This document shows positions 19,301-27,915 of a stretch of 64,000 bases of DNA, piece after piece. The stretch comes from Phyllobacteriaceae bacterium (GTDB lineage: Bacteria; Pseudomonadota; Alphaproteobacteria; Rhizobiales; Rhizobiaceae). The notes under the pieces were generated by a model. It saw only the letters and a program-made list of their open reading frames with translations, was not told where the DNA came from and did not search any database. A program made the position numbers and the translations under genes. The DNA lies in assembly GCA_016711085.1 (NCBI GenBank), contig JADJTR010000012.1, positions 1 to 64,000 on the forward strand, written 5' to 3'. Within the stretch, counting starts at the first letter, position 1. Every line of letters starts with the position of its first letter.

Positions 19301-22300
19301 AAAGGCTGTCGTAGTCCCACTCGGTGCGCTGGCCCGCGCCATCGACATGCGACAGGCGGTTGCCCCAGGAATCATACGTGAAATGATGCGTGCGGTAACG
19401 GCTCGGCTCCGGTCCATAGTAGTTCATGAACTCGATTTGCGAGGTCAGTTCGCCCTTGCGCGGCGCCGCTTCGTTGGGGCCCCCATCGTAGTAGTAATAG
19501 GTCAAGGCGAGGCGCGGATCGGTCGCCGTCGCCCCGGCAAGAACAGTATCGTACCGGGCAAGGTTGGTGATGTAGGCCTGCGGATCCGCGGCGAAAGCGC
19601 GGTAGGTGGTCTTTTCATCGCCGACGAAGTCGACGCGGCCAAGATCGCGATCGACGACGACATTGGCCCAGGCGTCGAATTGCCGTTCGATGCGTGTGAC
19701 GAGCGATATCCCGCTGGTCAGCCTGGTTTCGGTGGCGGTGTTCAGCGCCCACCACGGCCGAACGGCGGCATTCACCGTCCAGGTCTCGTCGACCCGTTTG
19801 ACCTCGTTGCCCGCTCCGTCCTTCCAGACGATGGTTTCCGGCAGGCCGTGGCTGGCGAGGTCCTGCCGCCAGATTGTTTCAACCGTCGGACTGGCGGTCT
19901 CGCCATTGGCCGCGGGTTTCGTTTCGACGGTCTTGCGAAAGCCGAGGAATTTGCGTTCGCGCGGATCGTATTTGCCGCCTTCGTATGTCCAATTCGTCGC
20001 CGCCGCCGGGCCACGACCGTCGGAGATCGACATCCGCGTGAGCGTCGCGATGACCTGCGGCAGGTAGGCGTTGGCCCAGGTCGAGGACGGCTTGAACTGA
20101 AAGCCGAGGACGCCGCCGAATTCCGTCGTCACGCCGGTCATGAGGTGCGGGGCGGCGCTCCCGGCCCTGGAGAGCCTGACCTGCCATGTCGAGTAGACCA
20201 TCCATTGGGCGCCACCGGTTCGACTCAGCATCTGGCTGACGGTGTCGACCATTCCGTCGCCGTTGAAGTCGCTCGCGCCAAAGCCGCCGGTCAGGGAGAC
20301 GCCGGCGACGGCATGCGTGCCGGCTCCGCCGGCGCCGCTGCGAAGGGCGTAGACGGCGAGCGGGAACATCTGGCCGGAAATGTCCGGCAACTGCCCTGTC
20401 TGGGTGTAAACGGCGTATCGGTCGATCGGGAATTCGGCGGCGAGGATTTCCGAACGGCCGTCGCCGTCGATATCGCCGAGATAGGTGTGGTCGCCATGGC
20501 CCGCGCCGAGGCTGCCGGACCCGCCGGCGGCAGAAGTATTCAATACATTGATGAAATACGTTCCGGTGCCAAGGAACACCCGCCCCGACAGCTGGGGAGT
20601 CTCAGAGCCGCAGCCATACAACGACTGGCAAGCGTAGCTGGTCGCCATTTCGACAATATCGTCGACGCCATCGCCATTGACATCGCCGATGCGGCAGCCG
20701 GCGTGTGCTCCGCTGTTCGGCGCGGCGGTGCAGACGACGCTGACCGGCGCGCCGCTCGCCAAGAAAAATGCCGGGTGGCTGACCGTCCATTGCGCGCCGT
20801 TGCGTTCCAACAGATCGTAACTGTTGACTGCGGCGCCATAGGCGAGCAACCGCGGACGGCCGTCGCCATGCACGTCGATCTCGCCGATGAGCGATGGCAG
20901 CGGCCAGCTCAGCTGCCATTCGCCGGAAAACGCATAGCTTGGATGGGTCGCGTAACCGGAGACGCGCAAATTGCGGTCGACGCCGTCGGGTTCGAGATCG
21001 ACAGTAACCCGGGCTTCGGCGACCGGTTGATAAGGATCCGTTGGCGCTTCAGCGCAATCCTGCTGAAGACCGGGGTGGTTGACCGCGTTGCAATAGACCG
21101 TCGTGCGCGAGAGATCGGCCTGGAATTCGACAATGCCGGCGACGCGGCTGTCAAAGGTCGGATAAATCAGGGCGCTGCGGCTGCGCTCAGGCGCGAAACG
21201 CCCGAACCGCATCCGGCTGCTGCCGAAGCGATCGAAATCACCAACACCTGGATTCAAGCTGACCTGGCCGTGGTCGGTCATGATGTTGGAGGTGCTGAAG
21301 GATTTGAGGCGAAAGGCTGTGGCTGAATTGTCGCGCACCAGCAGGTCGTCGCGGCCGTCGGTATTGACATCGTAGGCGAATGTTTCGGGCGACAGGCTGC
21401 CCGGCTGGCTGGAGCCTATGGTGGCTGTGTCCCAGTTCCCGTCGATGCCGGCATAGGTAAAGGTGGTGACCGGGCGTTGCGTCCCCGCCGTCACTGCTCC
21501 GGAAGCATTGACGACCGCGTCCGACCCGTATTGCCGGATGCGGATCAGCCGCGAAGCGGCCGACACCGGCGCCGCGTCGTATTCGAGGGCGAACGCGCTT
21601 CGCATCGCGCCGCCGACGCTGACCGAGACGCTTCGGATGCGCTGCCGGGTCTCGGACAGCGAACGGCCATTGGCCTGCAGGATGAAGTCGGGCCGCGCCT
21701 CGCGATAAAAGCGGATGACGACGCCGTTATAGGCGATGGTCTCGGGATAACAGACCGGCCGCTCGGGACAGGACCAGGCGTAGGTCACCGCATTGCCGTG
21801 CGTGTCGGTGACGCTTCCGGCCAGCCAGCGGTAGCGGTAGGCAAGGTCGTGGTCCTGGCTGCCGGGCGCAAGCGCGCCGGCGGCCGACAATGCTCCGACC
21901 GACCGCAGCACGGTTCTTGCGCCGTCGCGGGCCGTGATTTCCCACTCATTGGCGACCGTATCGAAGCGAATGCGCCGATAGCTTTCCCGCTCGGTCGCAT
22001 GGGTGCCGCCGGCGGCGCACGACGGACTGACCACACTCGCGCCGCAAGGGACCAGTTCTTCCCCGTTAAGCAGGAAAACATCGTTGTTGTCGAAGGCTGG
22101 CACGCCCAGGCGCGGGCGGGCGCGCTCGATGACAGGAAGGCCGCTCAAGCCCCAGCCATAACCGAGCCAGCCTTGGTATTGTCCGCCAAGCCGGCTCTTG
22201 CGGATGGATTCGTATTCGAACGACAATGCCGGTTCGATGTCGCGGAAATCCGGCGCCGGAAGAGGAAATGCGAAGGCAAGCGCGCCGTTGCCGCTGGCGT

Positions 22301-22649
22301 CGGGCAGCCTGACTTCGGGCGCCTTGACTTCGGGGATCAATCCCGTCTGCGCGCCGACGGTCGCCGGCGCCGCCATACCCGCACCGGGAGGAGCGTCGGC
22401 GCCTTCTTCGGCAGCCTGCGCATCCGACGGCTTTTCCGGATGTTGGGCGCTGGCGTCGGGCTTTGGCTCGGGCGCCGCCGTGTCCGGCGGATCGACGGCC
22501 GGCGCGGTTTCGACATTGGCCGGCGCGGCGGGTTCGCCGCTTGTTGCCTCCTGGGCGAGCGCCGGGAGGGATGCGACCACCAGGAAAAGCACTCCGGCGG
22601 CAAGGCTCCGCAATCGAAGGCGCCAACCGTGCATTGCGCTGCTCCCCAT
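16382..22649 (-). CDS. secreted SpvB/FG-GAP/Rhs polymorphic toxin with AHH nuclease tip, one frameshift
   Basis: This very large protein (about 2089 codons) starts at 22649 (alternative ATG 22634) with a signal peptide (SLAAGVLFLVVASLPALAQ). A Pro/Ala-rich linker follows, then an SpvB-like domain (residues ~110-430, with FEYESIRKSRLGG and GYGWGLSGLPVIERARP). Four FG-GAP/VCBS calcium-loop motifs lie near residues 425, 655, 725 and 796 (for example DVNGDGVDD). A long Rhs/YD-repeat barrel ends at GRFISPDDLDPVLPGVGTN (~1833). The tip has MQAHHIVELSDPAAARSRSI and DINDMANGIGLTNHSGRH, the AHH nuclease signature. The tip is out of frame with the core. Near 17036 an A5 run shifts the frame by +1 (span 6268 nt), and the unshifted reading stops at 16941. 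The N-terminal signal peptide points to Sec export rather than type VI delivery. Confidence 0.85.
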
Positions 22650-22967
22650 TGCGTTGCCTCGGGTCAGCAACCTAATGGTGTGTCTGGTTTCAAGTCAAAC
22701 GGATTTTCGATTTGCTTGGCGCACGTTCGCCGAATGCCGATGCGCGTGGAGATTTCCAAATCGCGCGAACAGGGCGCGTCCTTTTTCACGTTGGCGATGG
22801 CGGACAACGCCAGCAGCCGTGATCTACGTCATGGCTGATCACCGCGGCGTTTTCAGGCGCGCCGGCCCAATGGATCTCCGCCCGTTTCGGGGTTGAGGAC
22901 GCCACAAGATTGTCCGGATGCGGCGGGCGACGCCGTGGAGCTTCCTCGCCGGCGTGCGTGTGATGAG
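22650..22967. other. rhs upstream region, no gene seen
   Basis: This stretch of about 318 bp lies between the rhs start and the 3' half of the split tRNA-Arg. It should hold the rhs promoter on the minus strand. I see no convincing open frame, repeat or RNA gene in it. Confidence 0.5.
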
Positions 22968-23013
22968 TGGCGATCCCGGCAGGGCTCGAACCTGCGACCA
23001 TCGGCTTAGAAGG
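22968..23013 (-). pseudogene. 3' half of split tRNA-Arg(TCT)
   Basis: Read on the minus strand the sequence is CCTTCTAAGCCGATGGTCGC and then a complete T arm (GCAGG-TTCGAGC-CCTGC), acceptor strand CGGGATC and GCCA. It begins exactly at the anticodon loop and lacks the 5' acceptor strand, D arm and 5' anticodon strand. Those parts are found at 37991-38029. The CGGGATC acceptor strand pairs with GGTCCCG of that distant half (one G-U pair), which shows that the two were one gene before the element inserted. Confidence 0.88.
23006..23013. repeat. attL core
   Basis: TTAGAAGG is the left copy of the 8-bp core. It is the anticodon loop of the interrupted tRNA-Arg read on the plus strand, and the identical copy is at 37991-37998. 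Flanking bases differ on both sides, so the exact crossover lies within or next to these 8 bp. Confidence 0.8.
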
Positions 23014-23103
23014 TCACTGGTCTCTTGACGTAACCACTTAATTTCTAAGCGTTTTCTATCGCCTGTTTTGACACTATGCAATTGCGATGCAATTGGCGAA
23101 GGC

Positions 23104-23179
23104 TGGCGATCCCGCCGCGATTCGAACGCGGAATCATCGGTTTAGAAGACCGAGGCTTTATCCATTAAGCTACGGGACC
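23104..23179 (-). tRNA. tRNA-Arg(TCT), carried by the element
   Basis: This is a complete 76-nt cloverleaf including encoded CCA. The acceptor stem is GGTCCCG/CGGGATC, the D arm has GGA with the A20 arginine identity base, the anticodon stem TCGGT/ACCGA carries loop CTTCTAA (anticodon TCT), and the T arm is CCGCG-TTCGAAT-CGCGG. The acceptor stem is the same as that of the host tRNA-Arg split by the element, but the other arms differ, so it is not a simple duplication. It lies inside the element, 14 bp after the HNH gene on the same strand, and is well placed to replace the lost host function. Confidence 0.95.
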
Positions 23180-23193
23180 AGCAAGCCCCACGT

Positions 23194-23862
23194 TTAAACG
23201 AGTAGTGTCCTCTGGGCAAGGCGTTCGCGCCAGCCTTCGTTGTCCATCGTCCCGTCGAAGTGGTTGTTCTTCGACAAGTTCTCGGTCGCTGTCAGCACTT
23301 GCAGGTTCCAAGGCACATGCAGGCCGCAGACATGAGGATGCTTCAAGGGGATTATGTGGTCAACGTGACGCGAGGTGCCCGTCTCACGTTCGAGCCGTGT
23401 TGCCTCTGCATAGACTGACTTGATCGCCGCCCGCTGGCTTTCGCTCAACCAAGGAGGTGTCGCGGACAGTTCAAGCGCGCGGCGCTCTGCCTCCATCGCC
23501 TTCCAGCGCGCCTTGACCTCGGGGCGCTTGTAGTAGGCGCGACAGAAAACGCGGGCCGCTTCCATGACCTCGGGGCGCCGGTAGAAGTCGCGCATATACG
23601 CCTTCTCGAAGGCTTGGCCTTTCGGAGAGGCCGAATAGCGCTTCTGCGCCTCCAACTGCGCCCTGCGGCCCTTGTCGGTCGCCTCATACTGCTTCTGCCT
23701 GATCTGCAGGCACTCGCGGCAGCAGCTTTGCTTCCAGTTCCAAGGTGCGACATGGCCGTGCTTGCAGGGGAGGCCCCGATTGCACCACGCCACACCAAGC
23801 CGCTTCGCCTCGTCGAGCGAAGGCAACTCATCGAGTGGCTGGATTCTGGTTCGCGTGTCCAT
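23194..23862 (-). CDS. HNH endonuclease
   Basis: This 222-residue protein has an N-terminal zinc-ribbon-like part (CKHGH, then CCRECLQIR), a basic helical middle, and a C-terminal HNH fold with RHVDHIIPLKHPHVCGLHVP and NLQVLTATENLSKNNH. The catalytic histidine is in VDHIIPL. HNH nucleases of this type are common in phages, often next to terminase genes, where they help packaging, or as free-standing homing-like nucleases. Here the gene sits at the left end next to the element tRNA and may share its transcript. The role is not proven. Confidence 0.8.
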   Translation of the reverse strand: MDTRTRIQPLDELPSLDEAKRLGVAWCNRGLPCKHGHVAPWNWKQSCCRECLQIRQKQYEATDKGRRAQLEAQKRYSASPKGQAFEKAYMRDFYRRPEVMEAARVFCRAYYKRPEVKARWKAMEAERRALELSATPPWLSESQRAAIKSVYAEATRLERETGTSRHVDHIIPLKHPHVCGLHVPWNLQVLTATENLSKNNHFDGTMDNEGWRERLAQRTLLV

Positions 23863-23991
23863 GCGCGCATCGTCGCAGGATCGACTGCGCTACCTAACCG
23901 AAGTTGTAGATGTCACCTGCCACAGGCCTTGCTGCGACGCCGCCAAAGTGAGAACCTGCCCGCGAGCATCAACAACGCGAGTAGTGATCCC

Positions 23992-24876
23992 GTGGCCTTT
24001 GTCATTGAAAACCTTCGACTGAAAGAACTGGCAATCGTCGCGGAGCAGAACCGCCCCGCATTTGAGTACTTCGTTCAATTCGTTCAGGCAGCAGGCTATC
24101 CGTCGTTGCAGGCTTTCGTCTTGGAAAGTGACGAGGCTAAGGCAGGAGCGGTGATTCTCAGTTTCCTGAGAACACCGTTGCCGAAAGGCGTCGTGCTCTA
24201 TGACGGAATTGCGCGCCCTTATGCGCCTGAGAAAGCCAAGTGGCTCCTCCTTGGATGGATATTCCGCGATGCGCCAGAGCAACGGCTAAGGCCAATGGTG
24301 GCCTCTATGCCTGGGCGCAATACTGTTGAAAAGCAGGCATACCTCCTGAACCAGTTGCGCGCGTTCGCAGGCGAGATTTTCCCGGAGGCGTCACGTTGGG
24401 AGTGGACCGCCGTTTCTGAAGTCGTGATCGACCGACTTGAGGGAAGCCGCCGAGCAATCAAGGGCACCCTGTTCGAGGCCATTGTTCGACGCAACCTTGA
24501 GAAGATTTTCGCGACCCAAAAGGTCAAGCTGGAAATCGGCAAGACAGAAATCAGGCTTGGCGGTGAGACCTATGACGTGAGCGTGGTCGGCAGCAAAGGG
24601 CAAATCCTGATCCCCGTGAAAACGCGCGAAACAATGGGTGGCGGTCACGCGCTCCTTTTCACGCGAGATATTCACAAGTCGATTGCCGTCGCGCACGAAT
24701 CTGGATTCGATTGCCTGCCCGTGATCATCGCGGAAAGCTGGGCCGGGGATTTGACGACCCTTTCTTGCAAGGATCACGTCTATATAAACATGAACCCCAA
24801 CCAGATCATTGAAGTCGAACCGCTGCTTGCCATTGAACTCGAAAGACGGCTTCCCGCCTTTCAGTCAATCATGTGA
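23992..24876 (+). CDS. putative type II restriction endonuclease
   Basis: This 294-residue protein is assigned from its partner. Its 3' end overlaps the 3' end of a convergent DNA methyltransferase gene by 8 bp. The GTG at 23992 is the most sensible start (MAFVIENLRLKELAIVAEQN). The reading frame stays open further upstream, but that part is antisense to the HNH gene. The C-terminal half has GTLFEAIVRRNLE followed by GETYDVSVVGSKGQILIPVK and TRETMGGGHALLF. This can be read as a PD-(D/E)xK-like core (D ... xVK). The recognition sequence is unknown. Confidence 0.65.
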   Translation: MAFVIENLRLKELAIVAEQNRPAFEYFVQFVQAAGYPSLQAFVLESDEAKAGAVILSFLRTPLPKGVVLYDGIARPYAPEKAKWLLLGWIFRDAPEQRLRPMVASMPGRNTVEKQAYLLNQLRAFAGEIFPEASRWEWTAVSEVVIDRLEGSRRAIKGTLFEAIVRRNLEKIFATQKVKLEIGKTEIRLGGETYDVSVVGSKGQILIPVKTRETMGGGHALLFTRDIHKSIAVAHESGFDCLPVIIAESWAGDLTTLSCKDHVYINMNPNQIIEVEPLLAIELERRLPAFQSIM

Positions 24877-25807
24877 TGAGGCGGCGCTGCGCCATCTCGC
24901 AGTAATCGCGGTTCAGGTCGATGCCGACGAAGCGGCGACCATTGTTCAAGGCGACAAGCCCCGACGTGCCTGACCCGAAGAAGGGGTCGAGGACAAGACC
25001 GCCGCGAGGACTGCCTGCAAGCACGCAAGGCTCTATCAGTTTTTCGGGGAACACGGCGAAGTGCGCCTCGCGGAACTTCCCGAGGGACACTGACCAGACC
25101 GTGCGCTTGTTGCGTCCAAGGGGATGAAACGCTTGATCCCAACGGGCATCGTGAAGGTTCGAGTTGCCGCCGTTCTTCCCTGACTCCGGCGTGCTGCCAC
25201 GCTTGCCCAAGTGATTGCGGCCACCGCGCATTTTGCTGTTTTCAGAGAATGTGACGTGCGGCTCTCGAATGGCATCTGCGTCGTAGTAGTAGTCCTTCGT
25301 CTTGCTGAACATGAAAAGGTATTCGTGGTCAGTCGTCGGCCTCGTCTTCACCGAGTGAGGCATCGCGTTCGGCTTGTGCCAGATCACGTCAGAGCGAAGG
25401 GTCCAACCATCGTCCACGAGGGCCAAGGCGACACGCCATGGCATACCCAGCAGCGCGCCATCGCGGTACTTGTCGCCAAGGTTCAACCATAAGGTGCCGT
25501 CGTCGCGCAATGCCTCGCGAACGTGCCGGAACACTGTGACAAGGCGGTCGATGTAGAGCGCGGGCGTTTCCTCTGACCCAACCTGTCCTTCGACTTCGTA
25601 GTCACGCTGACCGAAGTAGGGCGGGCTGGTGACCGCCGTGTTGAATACCCCCTTGGGGCTTCGAGCGAGAACTTCCGCTGCATCGCCGTTGATGATGAAG
25701 TTCGCCGCCGTCCAGTCAGCCGACAGGATGTCATCCGCACAGATAACCTGCGTCGTCTCCGCGGCTTGGAACAAGGATGCTGTCTGATCGGCAGGAATGT
25801 GCTTCAT
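24869..25807 (-). CDS. site-specific DNA methyltransferase (beta class, SPPY)
   Basis: This is a 312-residue methyltransferase. The catalytic motif TSPPYFGQRDYE is near residue 60 and the SAM-binding motif DPFFGSGTSGL near the C-terminus, an order typical of beta-class enzymes. SPPY is found mostly in N4-cytosine methylases, though N6-adenine activity cannot be excluded. Motifs such as DVIWHKPNAMPHSVKTRPT also fit the family. It is convergent with the putative endonuclease gene and forms a restriction-modification pair carried by the element, which can protect or stabilise it. Confidence 0.85.
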   Translation of the reverse strand: MKHIPADQTASLFQAAETTQVICADDILSADWTAANFIINGDAAEVLARSPKGVFNTAVTSPPYFGQRDYEVEGQVGSEETPALYIDRLVTVFRHVREALRDDGTLWLNLGDKYRDGALLGMPWRVALALVDDGWTLRSDVIWHKPNAMPHSVKTRPTTDHEYLFMFSKTKDYYYDADAIREPHVTFSENSKMRGGRNHLGKRGSTPESGKNGGNSNLHDARWDQAFHPLGRNKRTVWSVSLGKFREAHFAVFPEKLIEPCVLAGSPRGGLVLDPFFGSGTSGLVALNNGRRFVGIDLNRDYCEMAQRRLIT

Positions 25808-25967
25808 GGAATCTCAATGCTGGGCTGGGGCGGTTCACCACTATATGCGCCACAAACCGCGCTCACCGCAACCAATCCCTAGTGCCACCCACGTTTTTCG
25901 TCTCCCGCAGCGGCCCATCACAACCCCGGTTGAACCGCTTCCGGGGAAGGACGTAACGTCGTTGCAT

Positions 25968-25985
25968 GAGGTATCATGCTACCTC
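25968..25985 (+). promoter_or_regulatory. inverted repeat upstream of DUF3489 gene
   Basis: GAGGTA-TCATGC-TACCTC forms a 6-bp inverted repeat with a 6-nt spacer, 19 bp before the DUF3489 start codon. It is in the right place for an operator. The half-site GAGGTATCAT recurs at 26538-26547 just before the next gene, where it also contains the likely ribosome site. Confidence 0.35.
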
Positions 25986-26004
25986 ACCATCAACGGAGAT
26001 AGAA

Positions 26005-26475
26005 ATGACCAAGCAAGAAATCGCCCGCGAACTGGAAACCCTCGGCGTCACCTCTGACGGCCAGCCAGATCAAGAAGACCTCCCTCCCGACCTGAACGCG
26101 ATGCTGACGAAAGCCAAAGCGAAAGCGGCCTCGAACGTCGTCGCCCTGCCGACGACGAAGAAGGTCCGCGCCTTGGAAGATCGCGTTCTCGTCGAGCCGA
26201 CGAGCGACTTGTCGAATGTTCGCCCGATACGCGAGGGCACGAAGCGGCACGCGATGGTTCAGGCCCTTCTGAAAGGCTGCACCTTGGACCAACTCGCGAC
26301 GGCCACGGGCTGGAAGCGCGACGTTGCGGGCGCGGCGATTTACACCGACCTCAAGGCCGCTGGTCTCGGCGTGCGCCGCGAAAACGGCCTGCTGATCCTG
26401 ATGCTCCCGAACGGGTCGAACGTCGTGCCGCTGCGGCCTGCCGCCGCCAACGCCGACAAAGCCGCCAACAGATAA
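26005..26475 (+). CDS. DUF3489-domain protein
   Basis: This 156-residue protein starts at ATG 26005 after a GGAGA ribosome site (MTKQEIARELETLG). Its C-terminal half, REGTKRHAMVQALLKGCTLD then QLATATGWKRDVAGAAIYTD, is the DUF3489 winged-helix-like domain found on many integrative elements. The family is thought to bind DNA, but its role is not defined. It is the first of three plus-strand genes in an otherwise leftward element and is followed by a strong hairpin. Confidence 0.75.
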   Translation: MTKQEIARELETLGVTSDGQPDQEDLPPDLNAMLTKAKAKAASNVVALPTTKKVRALEDRVLVEPTSDLSNVRPIREGTKRHAMVQALLKGCTLDQLATATGWKRDVAGAAIYTDLKAAGLGVRRENGLLILMLPNGSNVVPLRPAAANADKAANR

Positions 26476-26502
26476 CCCCAACCATCAACCGGGACTCGGA
26501 AA

Positions 26503-26530
26503 GGGCCGCGCAATCTGCGCGGCCCTTCTG
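26503..26530 (+). terminator. terminator after DUF3489 gene
   Basis: A perfect 10-bp stem GGGCCGCGCA/TGCGCGGCCC (26503-26512, 26516-26525) with a 3-nt loop is followed by TTCTG. The T-tract is short, so termination may be partial and allow some read-through into the next two small genes. Confidence 0.6.
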
Positions 26531-26548
26531 ACTCCTAGAGGTATCATC

Positions 26549-26813
26549 ATGTTCCGAATTCTGATTACCCCGGCCATTTTCGACACGCGCGAGACAGCAT
26601 CTGAGGCGCAGGGCCTTGCGATGCGCGAGGCGCGTGCACTGTCCCCTTGCCTGCGGCCAGATGGTCGAGTGCCGCGTCTATCGTATGGGCGTGCCGACGC
26701 GCGACGACTTCGGTCGAGACGTGACGCCTGCCTTCCTCGTCGGTCGAGCCATCGGCACGGCTGATGGTGTTGAGTGGCGCGTTCCGGCCCCGCTGGTCAG
26801 GAGGGTCGCATGA
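26549..26813 (+). CDS. small element protein, one frameshift
   Basis: The gene starts MFRILITPAIFDTRETASEA at ATG 26549 and changes frame near 26645 to continue QMVECRVYRMGVPTRDDFGR and end VPAPLVRRVA. Read through the shift it is about 88 residues. No family is recognised. Its stop overlaps the start of the next gene as ATGA, which supports the 3' frame as real. It is unknown whether the shift is natural. Confidence 0.5.
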
Positions 26814-27046
26814 GAAGCCTTCTGCCCGTGTTCATCAACGCGCCCTCGCGCTACGTCGCGCAACCTGACGGGTCAAACCTGATCGAATTGACGGTCCTGC
26901 TGACGCCCGAAGAAACCTACCGCCTGTTCGATCTCGCGGCGCACGTTGAACTTGACGGCGAGACAGCCCGCATCCTCGACGAATGGGCATCCAGCGACAG
27001 GCCGCACTTTGGCGGCGAAGCAATCGGCGGTCCCGTCCGCTTCTGA
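26810..27046 (+). CDS. small element protein of unknown function
   Basis: This 78-residue acidic protein (MRSLLPVFINAPSRYVAQPD ...) includes LTPEETYRLFDLAAHVELDG and ends GGPVRF. The ATGA overlap with the upstream gene indicates translational coupling. No known domain is recognised. A bidirectional hairpin follows before the convergent terminase genes. Confidence 0.6.
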   Translation: MRSLLPVFINAPSRYVAQPDGSNLIELTVLLTPEETYRLFDLAAHVELDGETARILDEWASSDRPHFGGEAIGGPVRF

Positions 27047-27069
27047 GCCGCACACCGTTTAAACGACAT

Positions 27070-27097
27070 GGGCGGCCTCGTCGAAGGCCGCCCGTTT
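27070..27097. terminator. terminator between convergent element operons
   Basis: The stem GGGCGGCCT/AGGCCGCCC (27070-27078 and 27085-27093) has a 6-nt loop and is followed by GTTTCC on the plus strand. It lies between the plus-strand small genes and the end of the leftward terminase operon. The rest of the 27047-27198 gap holds no gene that I can support. Confidence 0.65.
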
Positions 27098-27198
27098 CCG
27101 CATCAGCAGCGCCTCAGAGACGGGCGGTAGGCCGTTTGCCACATGTGCAGGGGCCAACCGTCGAGCGGCCCAGCGCTGACCGGCGCTAGGCGGCGCTG

Positions 27199-27915
27199 TC
27201 AGTAATAGCCCTTCAAGTGCCCGACTTCCATGCGCTGCGGCTTGAGGTATTGCGACGCGAAGGCGCAGATTGCGAGGCTTACCCCAAGGTCTCCGTGGCC
27301 CGATGCGTTCCGGGACTGCGTGATGATCTGGTTTCCAGCCGCCGTTGTCGTCAGTTGGAACGACGCGAGGTCTTCTTCGATCTCCTGCCGCAATGGCAAG
27401 TCCTTCGCGAATGTCAGTTCGCCCGATGCGAACATGACGGAAAGCGCTTCGATGATCAGCGACTTTGCCGCGTTCACATACTTGCCTTTCCGCACCCAGT
27501 TCTGACCTGCCACCATCTGAATTGCGAGGTGGGGGCAGTTCTGTTCCGTCAACTGATCCGACACGACACGCCCCAAGGACGATGCGTCGATGCAAAGGTC
27601 TGTCTTGCCTGTGAACGGCTGGGCGTTCTTGAGGCGGATCAGGTGGTCAACAACATCGACGTAGGACACGCCCCGAAAGCGATCCGCATAGACGATAGTG
27701 CGCTCGCGCGGCCCAAGAACAACGCGCCCGCCGTCCACGGTTGGAAATTGCTTGTCACGGATTCCGACGATGGCCGTGAAGTCATTCGCCTGCCCCAAGT
27801 CCGCCGAAAGCCAGAAACGGTCATAGCCTGTGACGCGCGGAATTGCCGGATCGTGGTTTGTCTCGTTGACGACACGGCCATCTGGCAGGTTGATCAAGTT
27901 CAAAGTTTGGGCCAT
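27199..27915 (-). CDS. terminase large subunit, nuclease part
   Basis: This 238-residue protein matches the C-terminal RNase H-like nuclease half of phage large terminases. It has YDRFWLSADLGQANDFTAIV with the first catalytic aspartate, DLCIDASSLGRVVSD with the second, and a C-terminal ASGHGDLGVSLAICAFASQY with the third acidic site. Its ATG overlaps the stop of the ATPase gene by 16 nt. In most phages both halves are one protein. Either this element has a genuine two-gene terminase or a single indel splits one gene. The nuclease cuts DNA at the start and end of packaging. Confidence 0.8.
   Translation of the reverse strand: MAQTLNLINLPDGRVVNETNHDPAIPRVTGYDRFWLSADLGQANDFTAIVGIRDKQFPTVDGGRVVLGPRERTIVYADRFRGVSYVDVVDHLIRLKNAQPFTGKTDLCIDASSLGRVVSDQLTEQNCPHLAIQMVAGQNWVRKGKYVNAAKSLIIEALSVMFASGELTFAKDLPLRQEIEEDLASFQLTTTAAGNQIITQSRNASGHGDLGVSLAICAFASQYLKPQRMEVGHLKGYY

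Noticed and set aside
16902..21326. Long plus-strand open frames of 545 and 877 codons opposite the rhs gene
   Set aside because: They are antisense to a gene with clear domains. Their translations are low-complexity Gly/Arg/Asp-rich mirror sequence caused by high GC, with no known motif.
25968..26547. Riboswitch or leader RNA before the DUF3489 gene
   Set aside because: Only a short 6-bp inverted repeat is present. No larger conserved fold is visible.
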